Translations under genes and position numbers: made by a program
Part shown: piece by piece, positions 17,305 through 27,424 of the stretch
Layout of the letters: every line of letters starts with the position of its first letter
Position numbering within the stretch: position 1 is the stretch's first letter
Notes under the pieces: model-generated
Told to the model about the DNA's origin: nothing
The model's input: the letters and a program-made list of their open reading frames with translations, nothing else
The model's database searches: none
NCBI RefSeq assembly: GCF_024400215.1
Contig: NZ_CP053748.1
Span: forward strand, 4,340,001 to 4,404,000
DNA: 64,000 nucleotides
Direction of reading: 5' to 3'
From: Massilia sp. erpn
GTDB taxonomy: Bacteria; Pseudomonadota; Gammaproteobacteria; Burkholderiales; Burkholderiaceae_D

Positions 17305-18939
17305 ATGGCCAATATGATCGCATTCGCGCCGAATGAATTCGGCGGCAACAGTTTCAACCATTCGGGCTTTTCGGTCCCGGCAGCCAACGGGGGGCTGGAA
17401 GCGCCGACCCGTCACGTCCACGCGGCCAATGGTGCGGTGCCGGCCGGGGCGCGTTCCTTTGTCGCGGCGCGCGTCAGCCGCATCGTCTTGCGGCGCGAGC
17501 CGACGCCGTCCGAGGCGCTGGCCTGGACTTCGCTGATCGCGCGCCAGTCCAGCGTGGTACTGGGCCGTGCCGAGCTGGCGCTACGCCTGCTGGATCGTCC
17601 CGAGCTGGCCCAGCTCGATGCGCGCGCCCGTTTGCTGCGCGCTTACAACGCTGTGTTCGACCGCTACGACGCCGTCGCCTCGCAAGACCACGGCTACTGG
17701 CTGCGCCAGCTGGAGAACGACCCGTTGGCCGATCTGGTGTTGCGCCATTTCGTGCCGCTGTACGAGGCCGGCTACCGTTCCGGCCCATGCGCGGCGCCGG
17801 CCGATGCGCGCAAGCCTTTCTTCCTGGCCCGCGACAGCGAAAGCGTGCCGCTGATCTTTACGGTCGGCGCCAATGGCCACCTGTATCTGTTCCGCCGCAC
17901 ACCATTCGGCCGCTGGTCGCAGACGGATTTGAGCGCGGCCCTGCCGCGTCCTGCCAAGGCAGTGGTGCAATGCCTGGATGTGCGCCAGGGCGCGGACGGT
18001 AATATCTCGATCGCGCTGGCCGTGGCCGCGCGCCAGGATGCACCCAACAGCACGATCTACACCGCTTGCGGGCTGCCCAACTGGATGGATGAAGCAGGCT
18101 GGTACGCCGCCTTCTGCGCACTGACGCCGCGCCCCGACACGCCGGCCGGCGCCATCGCATCGCGCATCGCCTTCGGTCCCTTGCAGCCGGGTGCTGCGCC
18201 GCTGGTGCTGCTGACGGCCAGCGTCAATGGCGCTTACGACACCTGGTGCTTCAATGCCGCCGCGCCGTTGACGATGATGTCGCATCTGCGCCTGCCGGCC
18301 GAAACGCGTCAGGTGCGCGGCTATGTGGCGGGCAGCTACCGCCTGCCTGGTTTGTGGACCCTGTACGACGAAGGCGGCGAGCGCGCGCTGGCATTCAATT
18401 CTTTCCCGGACCAATGCGGTTGGGCCGTCAATATCGATTACACCGCCTTGCCACGCCGCGCCGCCAGCGTGCATCTCGCGCCAGGTACAGTGCCGAATGT
18501 ACCGGACGTGTTTGTGGCGGGCGACAGCATCGTTGTTTACCGCGGCGGCCATAGCGTGCCGCAGCCGGTGGCGCACATCGGCGGCGCCCAGCTGGTATGG
18601 AGTGAGTGCGACGACTCGGGCGAGCACCTGGCCTACACCGATGGATCGGGTGGGCTGTATATGCTGTCGCGGACCCTGGGCGCGCCGTGGCGCTTGCCGT
18701 ATCCGGTGGCATCCTTCCTGGTCAGCGCCGCGCTGACGGCTGATGTCGTCAATGGCGGCGTGCATGCAGTGGGCATCACGCCGGGCGGCGCCCTCGAATG
18801 GCAGCGCTACGACCCTAGCGGAAAACTGGTGGTGAGCGAAGAGATCACCCAAACCGCGGTCTGGGAATCGGCCTCGCTGGCGCAAGGCGAACTGCACGCC
18901 GTCCCGCATCCCGTGCAGCACGACACCGCCGTCGCCTGA
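17305..18939 (+). CDS. DUF4214-like helical domain plus beta-propeller protein
   Basis: 544 residues. ATG 17305 has a clear GAGGA ribosome site; an in-frame start at 17269 would overlap the upstream gene. Residues 45-150 hold two helical units resembling DUF4214 (VLRREPTPSEALAWTSLI and RAYNAVFDRYDAVASQDHGYWLRQL), a domain often found in large surface or secreted proteins. The rest consists of roughly seven repeats with aromatic/Gly patterns (HLYLFRRTPFGRW, TIYTACGLPNWM, LWTLYDEGGERALAF, AYTDGSGGLYML), suggesting a lectin-like beta-propeller. There is no classical signal peptide. It is very GC-rich, unlike the AT-rich genes across the divergent promoter. A carbohydrate-binding role would fit the propeller but is inference. 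Confidence 0.78.
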   Translation: MANMIAFAPNEFGGNSFNHSGFSVPAANGGLEAPTRHVHAANGAVPAGARSFVAARVSRIVLRREPTPSEALAWTSLIARQSSVVLGRAELALRLLDRPELAQLDARARLLRAYNAVFDRYDAVASQDHGYWLRQLENDPLADLVLRHFVPLYEAGYRSGPCAAPADARKPFFLARDSESVPLIFTVGANGHLYLFRRTPFGRWSQTDLSAALPRPAKAVVQCLDVRQGADGNISIALAVAARQDAPNSTIYTACGLPNWMDEAGWYAAFCALTPRPDTPAGAIASRIAFGPLQPGAAPLVLLTASVNGAYDTWCFNAAAPLTMMSHLRLPAETRQVRGYVAGSYRLPGLWTLYDEGGERALAFNSFPDQCGWAVNIDYTALPRRAASVHLAPGTVPNVPDVFVAGDSIVVYRGGHSVPQPVAHIGGAQLVWSECDDSGEHLAYTDGSGGLYMLSRTLGAPWRLPYPVASFLVSAALTADVVNGGVHAVGITPGGALEWQRYDPSGKLVVSEEITQTAVWESASLAQGELHAVPHPVQHDTAVA

Positions 18940-18969
18940 TTCAACAGATTGCGTAGTACCGTTTTATAG

Positions 18970-19000
18970 CCCCGGGAATGGACGACCCGGGGTTTTTTTT
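18970..19000 (+). terminator. Rho-independent terminator of the 15921-18939 operon
   Basis: A perfect 7-bp stem (CCCCGGG with CCCGGGG) and 9-base loop are followed by eight T residues (18993-19000). Confidence 0.92.
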
Positions 19001-19051
19001 ATTCTTGAGCCCGCCGGACGGGATGGCCATCCGGCGGGCTGAGCTGGGGTG

Positions 19052-21742
19052 TTACTGCCAGCCGAATTTGCGGCGGTAGACGCGCTTCATCAGCGTGGTC
19101 AGGCCGGCGTAGGCGAGCAGGATGCTGAGCAGCCAGGGGAAGTAGGCCATGGGCAGGGCCTGAAGCTTGAAGGCGTGGGCCAGTGGCCCCATCGGCAGCC
19201 AGATGCCGAGCGCCATGATGGCCAGTGTGGCGAACAGCAGGGCGGGCGAGGCCAGGCTTTGCACAAACGGCAGCTTGGGCGTGCGGATCAGGTGCACGAT
19301 CAGGGTCTGCGTCAGCAGGCCGACGATGAACCAGCCGGATTGGAACAGGGTCTGCTTCGCTTCCGCATTGGCGCCGAAGATGTACCACATCAGGCCAAAG
19401 GTGGCGATGTCGAAGATGGAGCTGAGCGGGCCAAAGAACAGCATGAAGCGGCCGATGTCGCGTGGGTTCCAGTCCAGCGGCTGCGCCACCAGTTCGGCAT
19501 CCACGTTGTCGAAGGGGATGGCGATCTGCGACACGTCGTACAGCAGGTTCTGCACCAGCAGATGCACAGGCAGCATTGGCAGGAAGGGCAGGAAGACGCT
19601 GGCCACCAGCACCGAGAACACATTGCCGAAATTCGAGCTGGCCGTCATGCGGATGTACTTGAGCATATTGCAGAAGGTGCGGCGGCCTTGCAGCACGCCT
19701 TCTTCCAGCACCATCAGGCTTTTTTCGAGCAGGATGATGTCGGCCGCTTCCTTTGCGATGTCCACCGCCGAATCGACCGAGATGCCAATGTCGGCGGCGC
19801 GCAGGGCCGGCGCGTCGTTGATGCCGTCGCCCATGAAGCCGACGATATGGCCTTGGCTGCGCAGGGCGCTGACCAGGCGCTCCTTGTGCAGCGGGCTGAG
19901 TTTGGCGAACACGGTATTGCGTTCGGCCACGTCGGCCAGGGCGGCATCGTCCAGCGCATCCAGGTCGGGCCCAAGAATCACGCCATCGACTTGCAGGCCG
20001 ACGTCGCGGCAGACGCGCGCCGTGACCAGATGGTTATCGCCGGTCAGCACTTTCACGGTGACGCCGTGGGCAGCCAGGGCGCGCAGGGCAGGGGCGCTGG
20101 AGTCTTTCGGCGGGTCGAGGAAGGCGATGTAGCCGATCAGGGTCAGGTCGGATTCGTCGGCCAGGCTGTATTCGGCCTTTTGCGGCGGCACTTCCTTCAC
20201 GGCCAGCGCGACCACGCGCAGGCCTTGGGCATTGAGCGAGCGGGTATGCTCGGTGACGCGCGCCAGCATGGCGTCGTCCAGCGGCAGCACCTGCTCGCCC
20301 TGGCGCACGGCGGTGCAGCAGGCCAGGATTTCTTCCACCGCGCCTTTGCAGATCAGCTCATGATGGTCCTCTTGCTCGGACACCACCACCGACATGCGGC
20401 GGCGCACGAAGTCGAAGGGGATTTCGTCGATCTTGCGGTAGTCCTGCGCCAGATTCAGCTTGTTGAGCATTTCCACATGCTTCAGCACCGCGCGATCGAG
20501 CAGGTTTTTCAAGCCGGTCTGGTAGTGGCTGTTGAGGAAGGCGAACTTCAGCACGTCCTCGCTTTCCTGGCCGCTGATGTCGGCGTGGCGTTCCAGCACG
20601 ATTTCGTCCTGGGTCAGGGTGCCGGTTTTATCGGTGCACAGCACGGTCATGGCGCCGAAGCTCTGGATCGCGTCCAGGCGTTTCACCACCACCTTGCGCC
20701 GCGCCAGCAGCACCGCTCCCTTGGCCAGGGTGCTGGTGACGATCATGGGCAGCATTTCCGGCGTCAGGCCGACGGCGATGGAGAGCGCGAACAGGAAAGC
20801 GTCGCTCCAGTCTCCCTTGGTGAAGCCGTTGACCACGAAGACCAGCGGCGCCATCACCAGCGCGAAGCGGATCAGCAGCCAGCTCACGCTGTTGATGCCG
20901 GCCTGGAAGGCGGTCGGGGCGCGTTCGCTGCTCACCACGCGGTCGGCCAGCGCGCCGAAGCAGGTGCGGTTGCCGGTGCTCAGCACGATCGCTGTGGCCG
21001 AGCCGGAAATCACATTGGTGCCGGTGAACAGCAGATTGGCCATATCGAAGGGATCGGTGACGGTGGCCGATGGCGCCTCGGCACTTTTCTCCACCGGCAG
21101 CGATTCGCCCGTCATGGCGGCCTGGCTGACGAACAAATCCTTCGCAGCCAGCAGTCGGCAGTCGGCGGGGATCATATCGCCGGCCGACAGCATCACCACA
21201 TCGCCGGCCGCCAGTTCGCGGATGGCCAGCTCGCAGGGCTGGCCGTCGCGCAGCACGGTGGCGGTGTTGCTGACCAGGGCTTGCAGACGCTCGGCGGCGC
21301 GGCTGGAGCGGCCTTCCTGCACGAAACGCAGCAGGGTGGAGAGCACTACCATGGTGCCGATCACGATGGTGGCTTTCACATCCTCGGTCAGCCAGGACAC
21401 CAGGGCCAGCACGGTCAGCAGCACATTGAAGGGATTGCGGTAGCACTGCCACAGTCGCTGGTGCCAGCCCAGGGCTTTTTCGTGGCCCATTTCGTTCGGG
21501 CCGTCGCGCTCCACCACGGCTTGCGCGGCCTCATTGCTCAGGCCATCGGCGCCGCTGGCGAGGCGGGCGAACAAGTCTGCCTGCGCTTCGCGCGCGGCCA
21601 GGCCAAGGGCCAGACCCAGTTGATTCGGCAGCACTTTGGCGGCGCCCTGCGCGGTCGGCAGGGGCAGCTCGCTGCGGCGGAACAGGCGTGCCAGGTGGCG
21701 GCTGTTCAGGAAAGAGGCGAACAGGTGTTTGAAGAGGGTCAT
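19052..21742 (-). CDS. mgtA: Magnesium-translocating P-type ATPase
   Basis: 896 residues, matching MgtA/MgtB. The enzyme imports Mg2+ across the inner membrane with ATP. The phosphorylation motif CTDKTGTLTQDE, the actuator loop MTGESLPVEKSAEA, the GDGINDAPALRAADIGISVD hinge and MTASSNFGNVFSVLVASVFLPFLPMLPVHLL in the C-terminal membrane half are all present. The N-terminal RNPFNVLLTVLALVSWLTED is typical of the magnesium subgroup. ATG 21742 has AGGAAGAG seven bases upstream. It lies 67 bases behind a small outer-membrane protein gene in the same direction, so both are probably transcribed from the promoter at 22743-22772. Confidence 0.96.
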   Translation of the reverse strand: MTLFKHLFASFLNSRHLARLFRRSELPLPTAQGAAKVLPNQLGLALGLAAREAQADLFARLASGADGLSNEAAQAVVERDGPNEMGHEKALGWHQRLWQCYRNPFNVLLTVLALVSWLTEDVKATIVIGTMVVLSTLLRFVQEGRSSRAAERLQALVSNTATVLRDGQPCELAIRELAAGDVVMLSAGDMIPADCRLLAAKDLFVSQAAMTGESLPVEKSAEAPSATVTDPFDMANLLFTGTNVISGSATAIVLSTGNRTCFGALADRVVSSERAPTAFQAGINSVSWLLIRFALVMAPLVFVVNGFTKGDWSDAFLFALSIAVGLTPEMLPMIVTSTLAKGAVLLARRKVVVKRLDAIQSFGAMTVLCTDKTGTLTQDEIVLERHADISGQESEDVLKFAFLNSHYQTGLKNLLDRAVLKHVEMLNKLNLAQDYRKIDEIPFDFVRRRMSVVVSEQEDHHELICKGAVEEILACCTAVRQGEQVLPLDDAMLARVTEHTRSLNAQGLRVVALAVKEVPPQKAEYSLADESDLTLIGYIAFLDPPKDSSAPALRALAAHGVTVKVLTGDNHLVTARVCRDVGLQVDGVILGPDLDALDDAALADVAERNTVFAKLSPLHKERLVSALRSQGHIVGFMGDGINDAPALRAADIGISVDSAVDIAKEAADIILLEKSLMVLEEGVLQGRRTFCNMLKYIRMTASSNFGNVFSVLVASVFLPFLPMLPVHLLVQNLLYDVSQIAIPFDNVDAELVAQPLDWNPRDIGRFMLFFGPLSSIFDIATFGLMWYIFGANAEAKQTLFQSGWFIVGLLTQTLIVHLIRTPKLPFVQSLASPALLFATLAIMALGIWLPMGPLAHAFKLQALPMAYFPWLLSILLAYAGLTTLMKRVYRRKFGWQ

Positions 21743-21809
21743 GATCTCTTCCTTTCAAAACGGATTTGCAGGGGACGGCGCGCCGTCCTTGTTCTTATTG
21801 GTGCGCGGT

Positions 21810-22511
21810 TTAGCGCAGCGCGGGACCGGCCAAAGTCAGGCCGATGGCGAAGATGCGTTCCTTGCCGCGCCAGCCCAGACGCTCGCCGTAGCTGGCGTCG
21901 ATGTCGAGCCGGTCCTGGATCAGCGTGTGGCGCACGCCGGCCTGCACATAACTGTGGCCAAAGCGCGAGCCGAAGCTCTCCAGCGTCAGCGCCGTCTTGG
22001 GCGTGACAGTGAACTCCGCGCCCAGCGCCCAGGTGGCGCCGCCACGGTGGGCTGTGCGTTCGCGCAGCCAGCCGGCGTTTGCATGCAGCAGCACGGCGTC
22101 GCCCTGGAAGGAAAAGCTGACGGGCAGGTTGAGCGACAGGTCGCCCTGGCCGTGATCGCCGCTATGGAACTGCTCGGCCAGGACCAGACCGGCGCCCCAG
22201 CTGTCGGTGGACAGAGGACGGAACAGGGTCTTCGCCTGCAGCATGTGCGAGCGCGTGCGGGCTTGCGCGCCTTCGCGCTCCTGCAGCCGGCCGGTGCCGG
22301 CGCCCAGTTCCCACGAACCGACGCGGCAGGCCGGCATGGCCCAGAACTCGGTTTGCGTGGACGTGCGCTGGCTCCAGCTTTCAAGCTGGCAGTGGCCGGC
22401 ATCGAGGATGCTGGCGTCGTCGGCCGCCATCGGCCGTGCCGCTTGCGCCACGACGGGCGCAAACAGGGTCATCACGAACGCATTGCGCCGTGCGAGATAA
22501 AACAGGTTCAT
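21810..22511 (-). CDS. Putative outer-membrane beta-barrel protein linked to mgtA
   Basis: 233 residues with a signal peptide (FVMTLFAPVVAQA) and alternating amphipathic strands, for example GDLSLNLPVSFSF, GATWALGAEFTV and SYVQAGVRHTLI. It begins ILDAGHCQLESWSQR, a pattern seen in small outer-membrane 'transporter-like' proteins. No firm family name is offered. The start at ATG 22511 is supported by CAGGAG seven bases upstream; the longer frame to 22628 has no ribosome site and hides the signal peptide. Its position as first gene of the mgtA transcript suggests expression under low magnesium, which is inference. Confidence 0.78.
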   Translation of the reverse strand: MNLFYLARRNAFVMTLFAPVVAQAARPMAADDASILDAGHCQLESWSQRTSTQTEFWAMPACRVGSWELGAGTGRLQEREGAQARTRSHMLQAKTLFRPLSTDSWGAGLVLAEQFHSGDHGQGDLSLNLPVSFSFQGDAVLLHANAGWLRERTAHRGGATWALGAEFTVTPKTALTLESFGSRFGHSYVQAGVRHTLIQDRLDIDASYGERLGWRGKERIFAIGLTLAGPALR

Positions 22512-22742
22512 CGCTGTCTCCTGAGAAATCAGTGAGGCTGAGCGAGACGCTTGAATGGGGCCAGTAGCCGAAAAACGAAAAGGGAAGGGTGATGCTGTGA
22601 TGCTTAGACACCGTACCTTGCACAGCAAGGAAACGGCAGGGGATGAAGTCTGCGTGCTTGCTGTGTTATGCGCCGATCGTTAATCGACTACTGTCACTAG
22701 AACAAGGACTCACGTAGGACTCCGAAAGTTAATGGAGCCCGA
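22512..22742 (-). promoter_or_regulatory. Long 5' leader of the mgtA operon
   Basis: About 220 untranslated bases follow the promoter at 22743-22772. A 9-bp stem (CACAGCAAG with CTTGCTGTG; plus-strand 22621-22629 and 22657-22665) closes a loop of 27 bases. I saw no recognisable M-box and no proline-rich leader peptide, but leaders of Mg2+ transporter genes are often regulatory. With the promoter and the gcvP terminator it accounts for the gene-free stretch 22512-22854. Confidence 0.45.
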
Positions 22743-22772
22743 ATGGTAGTGAGGCAAGCGAGGGGGTGTCAA
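22743..22772 (-). promoter_or_regulatory. Sigma-70-type promoter for the mgtA operon
   Basis: On the minus strand a perfect -35 TTGACA (22767-22772) is followed by an 18-base spacer and TACCAT (22743-22748). Confidence 0.6.
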
Positions 22773-22794
22773 GCAAAAAGATGTAAATTCAAGT

Positions 22795-22825
22795 AAAAAA
22801 GCCGGCCACCTTGCGGTGGGCCGGC
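22795..22825 (-). terminator. Rho-independent terminator of gcvTHP
   Basis: A GC-rich hairpin (GCCGGCC(C)ACC with GGTGGCCGGC, one bulge, TTGC/GCAA loop) is followed on the minus strand by six T residues, 30 bases beyond the gcvP stop. Confidence 0.9.
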
Positions 22826-22854
22826 TTAGCCAAGGCCTGAGGGGGAGGCCGGCT

Positions 22855-25749
22855 TTACTCGTAGTCGCTCATTGGCGCGCAGCCGCAGAACAGATTGCGG
22901 TCGCCGTACACGTTGTCGGCGCGGCCGACCGGCGGCCAGTACTTCTGCTTGCGCAGCGAGGCGACTGGGTAGGCTGCCACTTCGCGGCTGTACTTGCGCT
23001 CCCAATTGTCGGCGGTCAGCACTTCGGCCGTGTGCGGCGCGAATTTGAGCGGGTTGTCGGTCTTGTCGAACTCACCGCTTTCAACCTTGGCGATTTCGCC
23101 ACGGATGGCGATCATAGCGTCGATGAAGCGATCGATCTCGCCCTTGGCTTCGGATTCGGTCGGCTCGATCATCAGCGTGCCCGGAACCGGGAAGCTCATG
23201 GTCGGCGCGTGGAAGCCGAAGTCCATCAGGCGCTTGGCCACGTCTTCGTTGCTGATGCCGGTGGCATCGGTCAGCGGACGCAGGTCCAGGATGCACTCGT
23301 GCGCCACCAAGCCGTCGTGGCCGGTGTACAGCACAGGGTAGTGCGGCGCCAGGCGGCGGGCGATGTAATTGGCGTTCAGGATCGCGGTTTCGGTGGCCGC
23401 GGTCAGGCCTTCGCCGCCCATCATGGCGATGTACATCCAGGAGATCGGCAGGATCGAAGCGGAGCCGAAAGCGGCGGCCGACACGGCGCCGATGCCGTTC
23501 TCATTGCGCTGGTAGCCGGTCGAACGCTGGTTCGGCAGGAATTGCGCCAGGTGCGCGCCCACGCCGATCGGACCCACGCCTGGGCCGCCACCGCCGTGCG
23601 GGATGCAGAAGGTTTTGTGCAGGTTCAGGTGCGATACGTCGCCGCCGAAGCTGCCCGGTGCGGCCACGCCCACCAGTGCGTTCATATTCGCGCCATCGAT
23701 GTACACCTGGCCGCCGTGCGAGTGCACGATGTCGCACAGTTCCTTGATGCCTTCTTCGAACACGCCGTGGGTCGACGGGTAGGTCACCATCACGCAGGCC
23801 AGGTTCTTGCTGTGCTGTTCGGCCTTGGCTTTCAGGTCGGCCAGGTCGACGTTACCGTTCTCGTCGCAGGCCGTCACCACCACCTGCATGCCGACCATAT
23901 TGGCCGATGCCGGGTTGGTGCCGTGCGCCGACGATGGGATCAGGCAGATATTGCGGTGGCCTTCGCCGCGCGATTGGTGGTATTTCTGGATCACCAGCAG
24001 ACCGGCGTATTCGCCTTGCGAACCGGCGTTCGGCTGCAGCGAGACGGCGGCGTAGCCGGTCACGGCGCACAGCATCTCTTCCAGCTGGCCGATCATTTCG
24101 CGGTAGCCCACGGTCTGCTCGTTCGGCGCGAACGGGTGGATGCTGGAGAACTCAGGCCAGGTGACGGGAATCATCTCGCTGGTGGCGTTCAGCTTCATGG
24201 TGCAGGAACCCAGCGGGATCATGGTGCGGTCCAGGGCCAGATCCTTGTCGGCCAGGCTGCGCAGGTAGCGCAGCATTTCCGATTCGCTGTGGTAGCGGTT
24301 GAAGACCGGGTGGCTCAGGTACTCGCTGGCGCGCGCCAAGCTGTCCGGGAAGGCTTGCTGCACGCCGGCGTCAACGGTGTCGAAGTCTGGTGCGGCAGGG
24401 GCGTTCGCCACGCCGGTCGAGAACACGCTCCACAGCGCGGACAGATCGTCGCGGGTGGTGGTTTCGTCCAGCGACAGGCCGACGTGATGGGCGTCGATCT
24501 TGCGCAGATTGATGCCGGCGGCGACAGCGGCGGCGTGCAGCTGCTCGGCGCGGTCGGTCTTCACGGTCAGGGTGTCGAAGAAGGTCTCGTTGGCGATGCC
24601 GTAACCCAGGGTGCGCAGGTTGGCTGCCAGCACGCCGGTGTAGCGGTGCACGCGCTGGGCGATCTGTTTCAGGCCGGCAGGGCCGTGGTAGACGGCGTAC
24701 ATGGACGCGATCACGGCCAGCAGCACCTGTGCGGTACAGATGTTCGACGTCGCTTTTTCGCGGCGGATGTGCTGTTCGCGGGTTTGCAGGGCCAGGCGGT
24801 AAGCCTTGTTGCCTTGCTGGTCGATGGTTACGCCGACCAGACGGCCAGGCATGGAACGCTTGTATTCGTCGCGGGTGGCCAGGTAGCCTGCGTGCGGGCC
24901 GCCGAAACCGAGCGGTACGCCAAAGCGCTGGCTATTGCCGACCACCACGTCCGCGCCCCATTCGCCTGGCGGCGTCAGCACGGTCAGGGCCAGCAGGTCG
25001 GCCGCCACCACCACCAGGGCGCCGGCGGCTTTCACCGCTTCCACACCGGCGCGGTAGTCGCGCACCACGCCGTTGGCGCCTGGATATTGCAGCAGTACGC
25101 CGAAAGCGTCCGTCACGCCAGCCAGTTCGGCCGGGTCGAAGGTCTTCACAGTGATGCCCAGCGGCTCGGCGCGGGTCTGCACCACTTCCAGGGTTTGCGG
25201 CAGCACGTCATTGGCCACGTAGAAGGTGGTCGATTTCGACTTGCCCACGCGCTGCAGCAGCGTCATGGCTTCGGCGGCGGCGGTGCCTTCGTCCAGCATG
25301 GACGCATTGGCGATGCCCATGCCGGTCAGGTCGGTCACGGCTTGCTGGAAGTTCAGGATGGCTTCCAGGCGGCCTTGCGAGATTTCAGGCTGGTACGGGG
25401 TGTAAGCGGTGTACCAGGCTGGATTTTCGAAGATATTGCGCAGGATGACGCCGGGCGTATGGGTGTTGTAGTAACCCTGGCCGATCAGCGATTTCAGCAC
25501 CTTGTTCTTGGCGGCCAGACCCTTCAGCGTGGCCAGTGCCTGCTGTTCCGGCTTCGGTTCGAAGAACTGGCCGAGGGGCAGGGCGCTCTTGTTGCGGATA
25601 TGGGCGGGCACGATGGCGTCGATCAGGGCAGCGCGCGAGGCGTAGCCGAGGACGTCGAGCATCTGCTGCTGTTCGGCGCTGTCCGGGCCGATATGGCGGG
25701 CGATGAAGGCATCGCGGGCTTCAAGTTGGGTCAGGCTGGTGCGGGTCAT
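22855..25749 (-). CDS. gcvP: Glycine dehydrogenase (decarboxylating), P-protein
   Basis: 964 residues, the normal length of the single-chain P-protein of the glycine cleavage system. It decarboxylates glycine with pyridoxal phosphate and passes the aminomethyl group to the lipoyl arm of GcvH. The PLP lysine sits in [16 protein letters not shown], and the N-terminal [15 protein letters not shown] and [21 protein letters not shown] are family signatures. It is last in the gcvT-gcvH-gcvP operon. A terminator-like hairpin at 25771-25797 lies between gcvH and gcvP and might lower its expression relative to gcvH. Confidence 0.98.
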   Translation of the reverse strand: MTRTSLTQLEARDAFIARHIGPDSAEQQQMLDVLGYASRAALIDAIVPAHIRNKSALPLGQFFEPKPEQQALATLKGLAAKNKVLKSLIGQGYYNTHTPGVILRNIFENPAWYTAYTPYQPEISQGRLEAILNFQQAVTDLTGMGIANASMLDEGTAAAEAMTLLQRVGKSKSTTFYVANDVLPQTLEVVQTRAEPLGITVKTFDPAELAGVTDAFGVLLQYPGANGVVRDYRAGVEAVKAAGALVVVAADLLALTVLTPPGEWGADVVVGNSQRFGVPLGFGGPHAGYLATRDEYKRSMPGRLVGVTIDQQGNKAYRLALQTREQHIRREKATSNICTAQVLLAVIASMYAVYHGPAGLKQIAQRVHRYTGVLAANLRTLGYGIANETFFDTLTVKTDRAEQLHAAAVAAGINLRKIDAHHVGLSLDETTTRDDLSALWSVFSTGVANAPAAPDFDTVDAGVQQAFPDSLARASEYLSHPVFNRYHSESEMLRYLRSLADKDLALDRTMIPLGSCTMKLNATSEMIPVTWPEFSSIHPFAPNEQTVGYREMIGQLEEMLCAVTGYAAVSLQPNAGSQGEYAGLLVIQKYHQSRGEGHRNICLIPSSAHGTNPASANMVGMQVVVTACDENGNVDLADLKAKAEQHSKNLACVMVTYPSTHGVFEEGIKELCDIVHSHGGQVYIDGANMNALVGVAAPGSFGGDVSHLNLHKTFCIPHGGGGPGVGPIGVGAHLAQFLPNQRSTGYQRNENGIGAVSAAAFGSASILPISWMYIAMMGGEGLTAATETAILNANYIARRLAPHYPVLYTGHDGLVAHECILDLRPLTDATGISNEDVAKRLMDFGFHAPTMSFPVPGTLMIEPTESEAKGEIDRFIDAMIAIRGEIAKVESGEFDKTDNPLKFAPHTAEVLTADNWERKYSREVAAYPVASLRKQKYWPPVGRADNVYGDRNLFCGCAPMSDYE

Positions 25750-25770
25750 GATTGAATCTCAGGCCAAATG

Positions 25771-25797
25771 GAAAAAGGGCCAGCACATGCTGGCCCT
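25771..25797 (-). terminator. Terminator-like hairpin between gcvH and gcvP
   Basis: A perfect 10-bp stem (AGGGCCAGCA with TGCTGGCCCT, two-base loop) followed by TTTTC on the minus strand. Inside an operon it may be a partial terminator or an mRNA-stabilising hairpin. Confidence 0.6.
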
Positions 25798-25811
25798 GAA
25801 TGGGTGCTAAA

Positions 25812-26192
25812 TCAGGCGGCGGTGGTCTTGCCGTATGCGGCGGCGTCCAGCAGGCCGTCGAGCGCGGAAGCGTCGCTCGGCTTCAGCTTGAACAGCCAGG
25901 CGCCATAGGCGTCGCTGTTGATCGATTCCGGCGCGCCGGCCACGTCGTCGTTGACGGCCACGACTTCGCCCGACAGCGGAGCGTAGATGTCGCTGGCCGC
26001 TTTCACCGATTCCACCACGGCGGCATCGTCGCCGGCGGCGTAGGTGGTGCCCACTTTAGGCAGTTCGACGAACACGATGTCGCCCAGCGCGTCCTGCGCG
26101 AATTCGGTAATGCCTACCGTGACGGTGCCGTCGGCTTCCAGACGTACCCACTCATGGGATTCGGTGTACTTCAGTTCTGCTGGGATGTTCAT
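25812..26192 (-). CDS. gcvH: Glycine cleavage system H protein
   Basis: 126 residues, full length. This small shuttle protein carries the aminomethyl group on a lipoyl-lysine, which is visible in [13 protein letters not shown]. The N-terminal [16 protein letters not shown] and FVELPKVG are also typical. ATG 26192 has a GGAG six bases upstream; an upstream in-frame start at 26309 would run into gcvT and is rejected. It lies 34 bases after gcvT. Confidence 0.97.
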   Translation of the reverse strand: MNIPAELKYTESHEWVRLEADGTVTVGITEFAQDALGDIVFVELPKVGTTYAAGDDAAVVESVKAASDIYAPLSGEVVAVNDDVAGAPESINSDAYGAWLFKLKPSDASALDGLLDAAAYGKTTAA

Positions 26193-26226
26193 TTGTGGCT
26201 CCAGTGGGGTTGTGTTGTATTCGGGG

Positions 26227-27345
26227 TCAGGCGGCGAGGATTTTACCGTTGCGCACGAAAGGCAGCTTGACCACGGTGGCGGCCAGCTTCTTGTCGCGGA
26301 TTTCCACATGCACGGTGTCGCCCACGTTCACGCCGTTCGGCACGCGCGCCAGCGCGATCGCCTGCTGCATGGTCGGGCTGAAGGTGCCGCTGGTGATTTC
26401 GCCGGTCTCGCCGGAAGCGGCGATGACTTTCTGGTGGGCGCGCAGCACGCCGCCTTTTTCGCGCAGGATCAGGCCCACGAACTGGGCGTTCTGGCCTTTG
26501 GCCTGCAGGGCGGCCTTGCCGACGAAATCGCGCTCGCTGACCAGATCGATGGTCCAGGCCAGGCCGGCGTCCAGCGGGTTTACGGATTCGTCCATGTCCT
26601 GGCCGTACAGATTCATGCCGGCTTCCAGACGCAGGGTGTCGCGCGCGCCCAGGCCGGCCGGCTTCACGCCGGCCGCTTGCAGGGCGTTCCACAGCGCTGC
26701 CGCTTGATCGGCGGGCACGCCGATCTCAAAACCGTCTTCGCCGGTGTAGCCGGTGCGGGCTACCATCGCTTCGCCGAAGGGGGTGTCTTGTACCAGAGCC
26801 ACGTTAAATGGCTTCATTTCGGCCGTGGCTTGCTGCGCCTGCGGGATCACTTGCCACACTTTGGCGCGGGCGTTCGGACCTTGCACGGCGATCAGGGCCA
26901 TGGCATTGGCGCCGTCGCGGCGCTGGGTGATGGTCAGGCCGGCGTTGGTCGCCTCGTTGCGGGCCTGCATCCAGGCCACGTCTTTTTCGGCGGTGCCGGC
27001 GTTGACCACCAGGCGGAACCAGTCTTCAGTGAGGAAGTAGACGATCAGGTCGTCGATCACGCCGCCTTCAGGATTCAGCATGCAGGAGTAGAGGGCTTTG
27101 CCGCTCACTTGCAGCTTGTCGACGTTGTTGGCCAGCAGGCCGCGCAGGAAGCCGCGCACGTCCGGGCCTTTGATATCGACCACGCACATATGCGCCACGT
27201 CGAACATGCCCGCATCGCTGCGCACGGCATGGTGTTCTTCGATCTGCGAACCGTAGTTCACGGGCATGTCCCAGCCGCCGAAATCGACCATGCGCGCGCC
27301 CAGGGCGCGGTGTACGTTATTGAGTGGGGTTGCTTTGAGCGTCAT
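26227..27345 (-). CDS. gcvT: Glycine cleavage system T protein (aminomethyltransferase)
   Basis: 372 residues. It transfers the methylene group from aminomethyl-GcvH to tetrahydrofolate and releases ammonia. Family signatures are [41 protein letters not shown] and [18 protein letters not shown]. First gene of the operon, directly behind the tandem glycine riboswitch, with a GAGG ribosome site before ATG 27345. Confidence 0.97.
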   Translation of the reverse strand: MTLKATPLNNVHRALGARMVDFGGWDMPVNYGSQIEEHHAVRSDAGMFDVAHMCVVDIKGPDVRGFLRGLLANNVDKLQVSGKALYSCMLNPEGGVIDDLIVYFLTEDWFRLVVNAGTAEKDVAWMQARNEATNAGLTITQRRDGANAMALIAVQGPNARAKVWQVIPQAQQATAEMKPFNVALVQDTPFGEAMVARTGYTGEDGFEIGVPADQAAALWNALQAAGVKPAGLGARDTLRLEAGMNLYGQDMDESVNPLDAGLAWTIDLVSERDFVGKAALQAKGQNAQFVGLILREKGGVLRAHQKVIAASGETGEITSGTFSPTMQQAIALARVPNGVNVGDTVHVEIRDKKLAATVVKLPFVRNGKILAA

Positions 27346-27424
27346 GAATACCTCGGACCTATCGTTAAAGGGTTAACAGAGCACGCACGGAGAAGCTAAA
27401 GCAGCCTTTTCCACACTGATCGTC

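Noticed and set aside
19049..22006. 985-codon open frame antisense to mgtA
   Set aside because: Gln/His/Gly-rich shadow frame with no motif, spanning mgtA and part of the next gene; mgtA itself is certain.
22512..22742. Known Mg2+ riboswitch (M-box) or mgtL-type leader peptide before mgtA
   Set aside because: Neither the M-box core nor a proline-rich short frame was found, so only a generic structured leader is reported.
22816..25755. 979-codon open frame antisense to gcvP
   Set aside because: Shadow of gcvP; no domain, no ribosome site, and it would run across the gcvP terminator.
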